Positions 49,171 through 57,800 of a DNA stretch of 64,000 nucleotides are shown here, piece after piece. The position numbers were made by a program, and so were the translations under genes. The notes beneath the pieces were generated by a model that worked only from the letters and a program-made list of their open reading frames with translations, ran no database searches and was not told where the DNA came from. Positions within the stretch are counted from its first letter, which is position 1, and every line of letters begins with the position of its first letter. Source of the DNA: a virus; IMG/VR virus record IMGVR_UViG_3300032285_004054, positions 62,001 to 126,000 of that record. One strand, 5' to 3'.

Positions 49171-49629
49171 CTATATACCGAGTTCTTTTTCGGTTAGTAT
49201 AGTGAATGTGTAGTTGTGCTTTTTAGCCCACTCATTAGCTGCTTTCCATTTTGCCTGATTCTTAATATACTCTGCCTGCTTTCGTAGCAAACCTTTTGTA
49301 TGTCTTTTTGCTACAGGCGGTCTTGTTTGTATAGACGGTTTCACCTCTATTAAAAATTTTTGTAGTTTACCTTCTTTGTTTTTTATAGTAATATTATTAT
49401 CGACAAAATATCTACTAAGGTTACCTGTTAAAGGGTTTTGATACGGTATTATAATCGATTCTGAACCCCATGTAACTACACTCGGGTTATGATCACACCA
49501 ACGAAATAATTTTAACTCGTACGATGAACGATAGATGATAGGATGAGTACCTTTATACTTGTCAGGGTTTGTAGGTGTGAAGAGCCCCTGTTTAAACTTT
49601 CTAGACTTAGTTATACCCGCGGGGTTCAT
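49171..49629 (-). CDS. 4: Head completion protein, T4 gp4-like, 152 aa
   Basis: gp4 (gp50) completes the filled head. Landmarks: FTPTNPDKYKGTHPIIYRSS, then YELKLFRWCDHNPSVVTWGS, ESIIIPYQNPLTGNLSRYFV and KFLIEVKPS. These match the T4-like gp4 family, which has a TnsA-like nuclease fold; Glu38, Asp77 and Glu95-x-Lys97 occupy the catalytic positions. C-terminal QAKWKAANEWAKKHNYTFTI, LTEKELG is also typical. Its start overlaps the gp13 stop. Confidence 0.8.
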   Translation of the reverse strand: MNPAGITKSRKFKQGLFTPTNPDKYKGTHPIIYRSSYELKLFRWCDHNPSVVTWGSESIIIPYQNPLTGNLSRYFVDNNITIKNKEGKLQKFLIEVKPSIQTRPPVAKRHTKGLLRKQAEYIKNQAKWKAANEWAKKHNYTFTILTEKELGI

Positions 49630-50489
49630 TAACCTCTAAAGAACATAGGAGGCTGTGCATCAATATAACTTGTTTCAAGTTCTACTTCAAGATCATCTCT
49701 TTCTTTTATACCCTGTCCCATTAAATCAGAATAGTTAACATTACCACCTCCAAAGAGAGAAGTACCTGAATATTTACCACGAACATTTGCTACGGTTATC
49801 TTACATAACGCAAGTGTATATTTGTAAATCCAACGTTCGTCGATTAGCTCTCTAATAGGTCTTTCAATGTAACAACCTACAACACCTACGTATTGATTTT
49901 CAGGAATTGGTTCAGGTATAATCTTTAAGACTTGAGTCTTAGGATCAAATCTAAAACGAGGTCTCATTGCAAGAACAACATCTCTAACTTTAATAAACTC
50001 TTTTAATACTTCCCAGGATGTTAAATCGAAACCAAAATTACCGATCATATACGATGAGTAAATTTGCTGAGCCATTGACTGTTCAAGTGTAAAGAGTGTA
50101 TTAATACCGGTTGACTCACCGTAATTAAATTCAAAGCAATCTATTACTCTTCTGTAATCATTTAAATCATAATCAAAATCAGCTGATAGACCTGCTGAGT
50201 TAGTTGTATTAAGTTCTGGTGTTTGGTTAACTAGTAAAGATACATCTAAACCGTAATTAGGTTTATATAAACTAGATTGAAATACAAGATATTCTTCTGA
50301 GAATCCTGCCCACTTTGTAAAAATTTCTATAGCAGTATTAATGTTGTCATAAATTTGTTCGTTAGCTATTTCAACATTGATGAGTGGTTCACCTAACTGT
50401 CTACGAATGCGCTGAGCTAAAGCATCATAACTATCAATAGTACTATTAAGGCTTGTTGAACCTCTTACGTTTCTAGGGAGTGTGCTCAT
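49629..50489 (-). CDS. 13: Neck protein, T4 gp13-like, 286 aa
   Basis: Head-tail connector protein. RIRRQLGEPLINVEIANEQI, then YDNINTAIEIFTKWAG matches the N-terminus of T4 gp13 ([27 protein letters not shown]). Further: FDPKTQVLKIIPEPIPENQY, GVVGCYIERPIRELIDERWI and YKYTLALCKITVANVRGKYS, all conserved in gp13. Length near T4 (309 aa). The gene is separated from gp14 by 33 kb here, whereas the two are adjacent in T4. TTAAATAAT precedes the ATG. Confidence 0.8.
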   Translation of the reverse strand: MSTLPRNVRGSTSLNSTIDSYDALAQRIRRQLGEPLINVEIANEQIYDNINTAIEIFTKWAGFSEEYLVFQSSLYKPNYGLDVSLLVNQTPELNTTNSAGLSADFDYDLNDYRRVIDCFEFNYGESTGINTLFTLEQSMAQQIYSSYMIGNFGFDLTSWEVLKEFIKVRDVVLAMRPRFRFDPKTQVLKIIPEPIPENQYVGVVGCYIERPIRELIDERWIYKYTLALCKITVANVRGKYSGTSLFGGGNVNYSDLMGQGIKERDDLEVELETSYIDAQPPMFFRG

Positions 50490-50514
50490 TACGTATTATT
50501 TAATACAGTACACT

Positions 50515-50522
50515 GATAAATA
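50515..50522 (+). promoter_or_regulatory. Late promoter box GATAAATA
   Basis: 14 nt before the ATG at 50529. Confidence 0.55.
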
Positions 50523-50528
50523 TTATAC

Positions 50529-51953
50529 ATGTCAAGCGTTTTAACAGGTAAAAACGGTATCGTATTAGCACAGACTCCTGTTACCCAGCCTTCTAATTTT
50601 TCATTTGTTCATCCAGGTATTCCTCATACCATACAACAGCTTAATACGCTTAAAGTTAATTTAACAGCCGAACCTTGGAGAACCGGGTATGCTGCATTAA
50701 CAGCTACGTATGAAGCTTCACCAACTTATCTATTTAAAACAGTACCTACTACATGGAGTAGAAACCCTGATTCGTATTTGAATCAGTTTTATTCTGAAAT
50801 GTTAGCTATTTACTTGTATGCTTTACAGTGGTACTTTACAGGTAATGATACATGGGCTCAAGCCGCTCGAGACGCTCTTATAAGATGGGCGACTACTAAT
50901 ACTTCTATGGGCGGTGCTGAACCATATCTTGCAATTGGTTTTACATCATGGAATATATTTGGAGGAGCTGAAATTCTTAGATATACATGGCCTGGATGGA
51001 CTGATGCGGATTCTAAAATCGTGGAGAATTATTTTCTTACTGTATTTTGGGGTAAAGGAGGTAATGGTATAATTGATTCAACAAGCCCGCTTCGTGGCGG
51101 TAATCAAGGTTTAGCTTGTCTTGCAGCTGCATTAGGCATAGCAATCTTTTGTAATGATAGAAATAAATTTGATCAATGCGTTCAGCAATTTAGAATGGAT
51201 CTTAATGCCGGGATAGGTGAGAACTCGTCAGTTGGTTTTGATGGCGAAGCAGGAAGAGATCAAGGTCACCACTATGATCACGTACTATTGATGGCATGGA
51301 TTGCTGAAGTTTTATATACTCAAGGGGTTGATGTTTATTCTGAACTTGATAATAGAATTCTTGCAACATGTGAAATGTTTAGTAGATACAATTACGGGCA
51401 AAATACAATCTGGCCCTTTTCTGGTTACGGTCAACAGATGGGGTATTATTCTGGTTGGGGAGGTGCACCAAATAGTTCTCCCCAACCTCCTGATATGTTA
51501 AACATGGTTTATAGTCACTATGTTACAAGAAAAGGATTACCTGCACCTTGGACAAGCCTTTATAGAGATACACGACCTGAAGGACGATCAAGCTTTATGT
51601 ACAGGTTGTCAGCTAATGATGGTAGAACAGCTAAAACTCGAAAACCTGTTCCTTATCCGTCTACATCATCTGTTACAAAAAGTTTATCAGTTGCAAATAT
51701 TGGTGGATCTGCACCAGCTGGTGTTGCTACATACAATAACACTTCCCAAACTTGGACTCTATCAGCTGGTGGTACAAATATTTGGCAAACTCAAAACTTT
51801 AGTTTCTTCTATCTTCCTATAAAAGGAGATTGTACAGTTATAGCAAAATTAAATTCACTTTATCTAAACGATACAAACTATACAAGAGCTGGTGTGATGA
51901 TAAGAAATTCGCTTGATACGAACGCTGCTGAATTACTAATTAAATTACTATAA
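50529..51953 (+). CDS. Alginate lyase-like depolymerase, C-terminally truncated, 474 aa
   Basis: Residues 28-330 match the alginate lyase family PF05426: AGYAALTATYEASP-like start, LNQFYSEMLAIYLYALQWYF, SWNIFGGAEILRYTW, then FDGEAGRDQGHHYDHVLLMA and VYSELDNRILATCEMFSRYN. It would degrade uronate-rich exopolysaccharide. Residues 385-474 begin a second domain (FFYLPIKGDCTVIAKLNSLY, then YTRAGVMIRNSLDTNAAEL) of the DUF1349 laminin-like type, which normally runs about 180 aa but here stops after roughly half. The 3' end overlaps a truncated antisense fibre gene, so the gene looks broken. Confidence 0.7.
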   Translation: MSSVLTGKNGIVLAQTPVTQPSNFSFVHPGIPHTIQQLNTLKVNLTAEPWRTGYAALTATYEASPTYLFKTVPTTWSRNPDSYLNQFYSEMLAIYLYALQWYFTGNDTWAQAARDALIRWATTNTSMGGAEPYLAIGFTSWNIFGGAEILRYTWPGWTDADSKIVENYFLTVFWGKGGNGIIDSTSPLRGGNQGLACLAAALGIAIFCNDRNKFDQCVQQFRMDLNAGIGENSSVGFDGEAGRDQGHHYDHVLLMAWIAEVLYTQGVDVYSELDNRILATCEMFSRYNYGQNTIWPFSGYGQQMGYYSGWGGAPNSSPQPPDMLNMVYSHYVTRKGLPAPWTSLYRDTRPEGRSSFMYRLSANDGRTAKTRKPVPYPSTSSVTKSLSVANIGGSAPAGVATYNNTSQTWTLSAGGTNIWQTQNFSFFYLPIKGDCTVIAKLNSLYLNDTNYTRAGVMIRNSLDTNAAELLIKLL

Positions 51954-52519
51954 GCAGTATTCCAATTACCACTAACACTTAAAAAGCTAAGATCTACTGA
52001 AGATAAGTAAGCAGCACTATTAGTTACTAGGTTTGTATAAGCTGTATGACCACCAACCCATCCTGAAGTTAAAGATTTTAAATCTGTACCTTGATAGTTC
52101 CACGCTGTAGCAGAATTAGACCGAACAGTTGAATAAGCACTATTCCAATTACCACTAACACTTAAAAAACTAAGATCGACTGATGATAGGTAAGCGGCGC
52201 TGTTTGTTAATAAATTAGTGTAAGCACTATTCCAATTACCTGAATTGCTATTTAATAATGTATTATGTCTGTTTGTAGTAGATGAGACAGATAATAAATC
52301 AGTTTGTTGCGCTTTAGCTGTTAGAGCGTTTTTTAAATCGGTTTGTAAGTTTATGTTACCAATAATATTACCCCAAAGAGTAGGGGTACCTGCTTCATTA
52401 ATTGTAATATTAACGTTATCAGTGCTTACTGTTAGTGTGATTGTTTCATTAATTGCACTTGTTGCGATTGTGACAGTTTCATTAACTGCGCTTGTTACAA
52501 CTGTAATTGAGTCGCTCAT
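51878..52519 (-). CDS. Tail fibre with GNWN repeats, C-terminally truncated, 213 aa
   Basis: The N-terminus repeats TSA(V/I)NET(V/I)T(I/L) motifs, then TLWGNIIGNINLQTDLKNAL, a fibre-type trimerisation start. From residue 90, two long copies of NSAAYLSSVDLSFLSVSGNW occur, nearly identical at DNA level, with a third copy starting and then breaking off at NSAAFVSS. The last ten residues (EFLIITPALV) are simply the antisense of the depolymerase gene. No receptor-binding tip is present. Stop/start overlap with the 113-aa gene upstream. Confidence 0.6.
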   Translation of the reverse strand: MSDSITVVTSAVNETVTIATSAINETITLTVSTDNVNITINEAGTPTLWGNIIGNINLQTDLKNALTAKAQQTDLLSVSSTTNRHNTLLNSNSGNWNSAYTNLLTNSAAYLSSVDLSFLSVSGNWNSAYSTVRSNSATAWNYQGTDLKSLTSGWVGGHTAYTNLVTNSAAYLSSVDLSFLSVSGNWNTAYSNLISNSAAFVSSEFLIITPALV

Positions 52520-52860
52520 TATTCAGTAATATCAGCTATAATTGTCCAACTACCTTCAATATATGTTTTATTAAACGTACCGTCAAAAGAGGTTACTTGT
52601 AAATCATATTTGTATGTACCAGGTAGTATGTTTATAATTTGTGGTGGTATTTGTAAGGAATTATTATTATCGTTGTATAATATTTTACCATTCTCAATCG
52701 AGAGTTCTAATACAACAGGAGAGTCAATATCTTCTCTTAATTGCATTTTTGCTGTTTTATCAGCAAGATTAAAAGGTAAATCGTTTCTACTGATAGAGAT
52801 AGAAGATATACCATCCCATGTATCACCTCGACGGTGTGTAGGTATATTATATAAAGCCAT
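52519..52860 (-). CDS. BppU-like small baseplate protein, 113 aa
   Basis: HRRGDTWDGISSISISRNDL, then PFNLADKTAKMQLREDID and LPGTYKYDLQVTSFDGTFNK match the N-terminal domain seen in BppU-type baseplate proteins and related short phage proteins (GDTxxxxFxIxxNGxPxDLTGxxIxMQxR). It probably anchors or supports a fibre. Coupled to the GNWN fibre gene (1-nt overlap). TTAAATAAG lies upstream of the ATG. Confidence 0.6.
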   Translation of the reverse strand: MALYNIPTHRRGDTWDGISSISISRNDLPFNLADKTAKMQLREDIDSPVVLELSIENGKILYNDNNNSLQIPPQIINILPGTYKYDLQVTSFDGTFNKTYIEGSWTIIADITE

Positions 52861-52879
52861 ATAGCTTATTTAAGCTAAA

Positions 52880-54802
52880 TTATGCTGCTCCTGGAGAACC
52901 TACTGCTGGAGAAGAACCTTGTGTAGGTGCTAAACCTGGAGTCTCAGATGGTGCTCCTGCGCCTGGAGGAGGAGGACTAGCTGTACCTACGTTAGCACTA
53001 CCTTCTTCACCGCCTGGAGATGGCGACGATCCTCCAAATTCAGGTATTGCGGAACCTCCACCGCCACCACCACCTCCAGAGGTTAGAGGTGGTAGACCAC
53101 CAGCTCCTTCTTCCCCTGTACCGAGACCGGCTTGAGCTGCTAATTGCTCTCTGAAGTTAGGTCCTGAAGTTTGTATTTGTGTTAATTCCCATAAGAGTGC
53201 GGCATCTTTCTTCTGCCACTCTCTATTTTCTTTCATTAAATCGTCAGATAAACCTAGATAATATTTTTGAGCATATGACTTAGATATAGACTCGTTGCCT
53301 GTAATCTTAAGGAAATTATCAAACTTGAGATCAAGCAGCTGTTGCTCTCTCATCGCCATGAACGATGTAGGTATATTAAACTCTACATGCATTGAACGTT
53401 CACGTAACTTAAATTGCTTCCAAAGACCTTTTAACTTGAGATGCGCTATAAATGTATCTCTAATGCTAGTGGCAAACTGGCGCTGAAGACGAATAACGAA
53501 TCTAGCAAATCTTAATTCATCTCTTGTTATTTCAGTACCGTCTTTAAATGGTGAATCAGCTACAAGGAATCTACTTACAGGTATCTTTAGAGAGTTATAA
53601 AGCTTCTTTAAGAAATAATTTAAATCATCTAACTGACCTAAATTAGCACCACCTTGCATCATTTCAACATCTGTACCTTTTCCTTGGGCGTCTACAGGGA
53701 ACCAATATGAATCTAACATCGACTGTGGATCGTAAACGTTAGTCATTGAGCCTTTTTCTCCGTGAGATGTGTCAAAGTTTTTCTTTGACCAGTACTGCTG
53801 CATTAATCTCTTAACGTATGCTTCTGCTTTAGGTGCAGGCATTGTACCTGTATATACTTTAAACTTAAGACGTTCAGGTGCTCTAACTAAACGATAGATA
53901 ATAATAGAATCCTCAAGTAATGATAACTGACGATAAGCACGTTTTGAGTTCTCAATATAAGGTAAACGAATTGTCTTAAACTCATTCCAAATACCAGAGT
54001 GAACATATGTTACCTGAGCTTTCTGCATAAAGAAAAGCTCTTCCTGGTCTTTCTTATTAATTGATGAAGCGGGTGCTTTGACTGTCTTTCTTAATAAGAA
54101 CCCCTTTACAAGTTCGTTCTGTACGTTAGAATAAACAGGGTTAATAATTTCAGATGGTATGCTAACTAAACCAATTATACCTAGTTCAGGTTTATCGTTA
54201 TCTATAATATTTTCCCAGAACAGTTCACCGTCAATTAAGAACTGTCTAAAATACTCCCAACCAGAGTCTTCTAGATCATAGATAACTACGTGTTTTTGGA
54301 ATTCTTTTTCGATTAAATCTTTAACTTCTTTTGTATATTCACCTCTTAATTGGAAGTTGACAATAATATCATTTTCGTCTTTTACAACACATTCATCGCA
54401 AATTTCATCTAAACAATCTGCAAGTTCAGCGTATGCAGCCATACGTCTATAATCTTGCAAGCGGCGTGTTTTGTCTTTATCAACACTTGCATAGATAAAG
54501 GCCTGATAATCTTTGTTAATTAAGATGTTACCTGGAGCAGAACTATCACCGATACCTGCACCTGCAGGGTCTTGTAAAAAGACGGACTGTGCTTGTATAA
54601 ACTCTTCTCTCTTAGGAGCTACACCCTTAAAGTCATAAAACTTAGGATTACGCTGAATCATCGAATCAATGATCTGGTATGCGTAAGGGAGTCTCGATAT
54701 AAACGCGCCTAGGAGAGATGTTGACGGATAGGCCTGATCCTGAACAGGACCTGTAGAACTTCCCGGGATAGCGTTGTTATATGTTTGCTGATTGTAAATC
54801 AC
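52880..54802 (-). CDS. 20: Portal vertex protein, T4 gp20-like, 640 aa
   Basis: Dodecameric portal for DNA packaging and exit. Start is GTG 54802. Landmarks: RLQDYRRMAAYAELADCLDE, then ICDECVVKDENDIIVNFQLR; WEYFRQFLIDGELFWENII; RLVRAPERLKFKVYTGTMPA, KAEAYVKRLMQQYW; KIPVSRFLVADSPFKDGTEI and RDELRFARFVIRLQRQFATS, all standard in gp20. Slightly longer than T4 gp20 (524 aa) because of a Gly/Pro/Ser-rich disordered tail of about 80 residues. Confidence 0.9.
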   Translation of the reverse strand: MIYNQQTYNNAIPGSSTGPVQDQAYPSTSLLGAFISRLPYAYQIIDSMIQRNPKFYDFKGVAPKREEFIQAQSVFLQDPAGAGIGDSSAPGNILINKDYQAFIYASVDKDKTRRLQDYRRMAAYAELADCLDEICDECVVKDENDIIVNFQLRGEYTKEVKDLIEKEFQKHVVIYDLEDSGWEYFRQFLIDGELFWENIIDNDKPELGIIGLVSIPSEIINPVYSNVQNELVKGFLLRKTVKAPASSINKKDQEELFFMQKAQVTYVHSGIWNEFKTIRLPYIENSKRAYRQLSLLEDSIIIYRLVRAPERLKFKVYTGTMPAPKAEAYVKRLMQQYWSKKNFDTSHGEKGSMTNVYDPQSMLDSYWFPVDAQGKGTDVEMMQGGANLGQLDDLNYFLKKLYNSLKIPVSRFLVADSPFKDGTEITRDELRFARFVIRLQRQFATSIRDTFIAHLKLKGLWKQFKLRERSMHVEFNIPTSFMAMREQQLLDLKFDNFLKITGNESISKSYAQKYYLGLSDDLMKENREWQKKDAALLWELTQIQTSGPNFREQLAAQAGLGTGEEGAGGLPPLTSGGGGGGGGSAIPEFGGSSPSPGGEEGSANVGTASPPPPGAGAPSETPGLAPTQGSSPAVGSPGAA

Positions 54803-54842
54803 TTAAGATATTTAATTTGAAGTTTTGATAAAACAAATAGTT

Positions 54843-57800
54843 TTATGTAGGCTGATAGACGTTAAAGTTAATTATTGTAGGTGTTGAGGTATCGCTAATT
54901 TTTAACTCAAACAAGTACTTTACGTGTGTAATGCTCGTTCCTAAGAACGCAAGTACATACTCTCTAGCAACAGAATTGTGACTAATAATAGGCGGATCAA
55001 CAGAAATAATCTGTAAGAATGATAAGCTTTGAAGAATATCAAAATCCTGCTGTAGTGTTGGAAATGTTTTTGTTAAGGAGATAGTATTAATATTATACTG
55101 ATATAATTCAGGTGCAATAATATAATCTTTAACGTCATTAAATGACAACACGATGATTTTTTCCTGAGGTAGGAACCAAGTCTCACCTGCATTACCCCTA
55201 AATGGGTAGAGCTGTTTAAAGTTATTTTCGTTATTAATTGGTACGGTTGCTAACTCTCTTGTTATAGATGGTGTAATAGGTGTTGCGAGAGATATGTGGC
55301 GAGAATTATCTGCAATACTTGTTATAATATCATTATTATAATCGTATTGTAGTTTCTCGAGATAAACAACACCTGGTGTTTGTATTAACAACGTATCAAA
55401 GAATATATCAATTTTTGTTATACCACCTGTGAGGTAGTTATATAAAAATGTACTTTCATACGATTTAAAGGTGCTTGATAAAGCAATATAGGCCGGTGAA
55501 ACAAAACGTGAATTTTTCTTTATCCAAATATCACCAGTTACTTTATTACGGTCACTAGGGTAAACACCATCTAGTTTTTTATATAAACCGTACTGGTTGC
55601 CAAAAATATCTGATGCCCAGCAATCTAATTGCTTATTTGTTTCTTTTAAAATTTGTGTATTTGTCCAGTTATCGACGTTTACCTGACCTGTAAAGCTTAC
55701 AGGTTTATTGTAGTAATCTGTCCACTCGGCGTCGTTTACGCCTCCCCAGGGAGACATTCTACTTGTAGGGGTTATTAATCCTAATTCGTAATATGATGTT
55801 GTTTCGTTACTAGACTGATACGGTATAAACTTTTGATATTTTTTAGTAATACTTTTTTTAATATTACCTGCTGCAGAGCCTGATGTTACAGGTTCCTTTA
55901 ACCAAGCGTTATTTTCTTCTGTTATAATGTACGGTGAAATCTGGTCCTGCATTGTTAACCCTCTGCCTCCAATATGGATATAAGGGTTATTAAACAGGCC
56001 TGTTAAGCTTGTAGATGATGTTACAATTGAAGCGGTGTAGTCTTTGTTTATGTAATATGACGCTCCTAGATTAGAAGGGCAAAAGAAGCCACCGAATTGG
56101 GAAATACTAGATAATGAACCTACAAAAGGTAGTACTGCAAAAGTAGGATAAAAGGTATTGGTTAAATTAGTCCAAGGATTCGCTACGGTAATTTCGGTTT
56201 TAACAGCAGGTGTTGCATACTCATTTATTAGTAATTCAGGTACTGCAGTAATATTCCATATAAAATTATTAACAGAGTTATAATAAACCTCAACGGGTTG
56301 ATTATTAATATGGTTGCGTAACAACATTGTTGATGGTGTTGTTAGCGGTGTTGTTATTAATGTTGTATTAATATTTTTTGATAATCCCGATAATGTCGGA
56401 ATAGCAGTTGTATTAAACAATAATGTACACCAAGCTTTGCTGTTTACATAGTAAGATAACGGTAAAGGCTCTGACCAAGTAAATGGTTGATTATAATTTC
56501 TCTCATACCTAATATAATTACCTGCACTGAGCACTATTGTGCTTATATCTGGCTGAGTTATAAGGTTATGGCCATCGACGAATTTTTGTGGTGTACCGTA
56601 ACTAATAAAACCTTTATATTGGGTTTTTGCATCTTTAGAGTTGTTACCTATAGCCCAGAAAGGACGTGCACCTTGATTTATGCTTCCATTAGTATCGTAG
56701 TTACTTGTATTGTAATTCCAACCATTGAGAGGTACATTTAAAACATACCCTGGTGTTGGTACGAGATACGTCGTGAGAGTTGTTGTATTAGTGTATGGTG
56801 AAACAACAGACAATACAGGTATGTTTGTAAACAGTGCGTTTGGTACTGTATTTACAATATCTGTTGTTGTGTTGTAAGATGTAACACCGTTATTAACAGT
56901 TTTTGTTGTTGTTGTTACAGCGGAAACATTTGCATTATAAGTCGTACCTGTAAGGGCGTGTAATGTTATTGTATAATGCCCTGTAACGGTAGGGCTAAAT
57001 GAAAAGCTCGGGACATTATTATATGTTGTTGTTTCAGATGTTTCGTTATTTGTAACAGTCCATTGTATAAACTGATTTACAATAATATTACTATCGTACG
57101 GGTAAGATACATATACGGTTTGCTTTGCATCGACATAGTCATATGTCATCCATGACGTACCGTTAATATTGTTAGTTATTTGAGATGGTACGATATGATA
57201 AGTATATTTTGTAAATGTAGAAAGACCGGGTCGTTCAAATCGTAGAACATCTCCAGCTCTGATGATCATATCAGACGGTAAATTAGAATTAATCCAAGTA
57301 CCGTCAGGCTGTTTAGTACCTTTTAACCAAACAGTTTTATTATTACTGTATGGGTAGCGTGTGACTAAAGCAGGTAAAGTTATCTTACTAGGATCGACAT
57401 TGAAAACATTTGCACGGCCATAGACATAGACTCTGTTTGGCTTAAAACCGAAGTACGGGTTTACCCAATATCCGTCTCCCCAACCTATTGTATTGTTTGT
57501 TCTAAACCAAGTAAAATCTGGACTGGTTGTATAGTCATTACCGTCGTCGTCTACCCATGTGTTTAAATCGAAACTATTATGCTGATCGGTGTTTGCAAGC
57601 GCTATAAAATCAGCTAACTGATTATTATCAGTTAAATTATCTCCAGGATGACCGAACGGTGTAAATAAAACTGATCTGCAAGTACATGCATTACCGCTAA
57701 GATATGTCAAGTTTGAAGTAATATAACTACAATTCGATTGATGATTTATAGATGGAAAAACTTTATTAGCAGATGGATATGTTGTGTCCTGCCAAATAAA

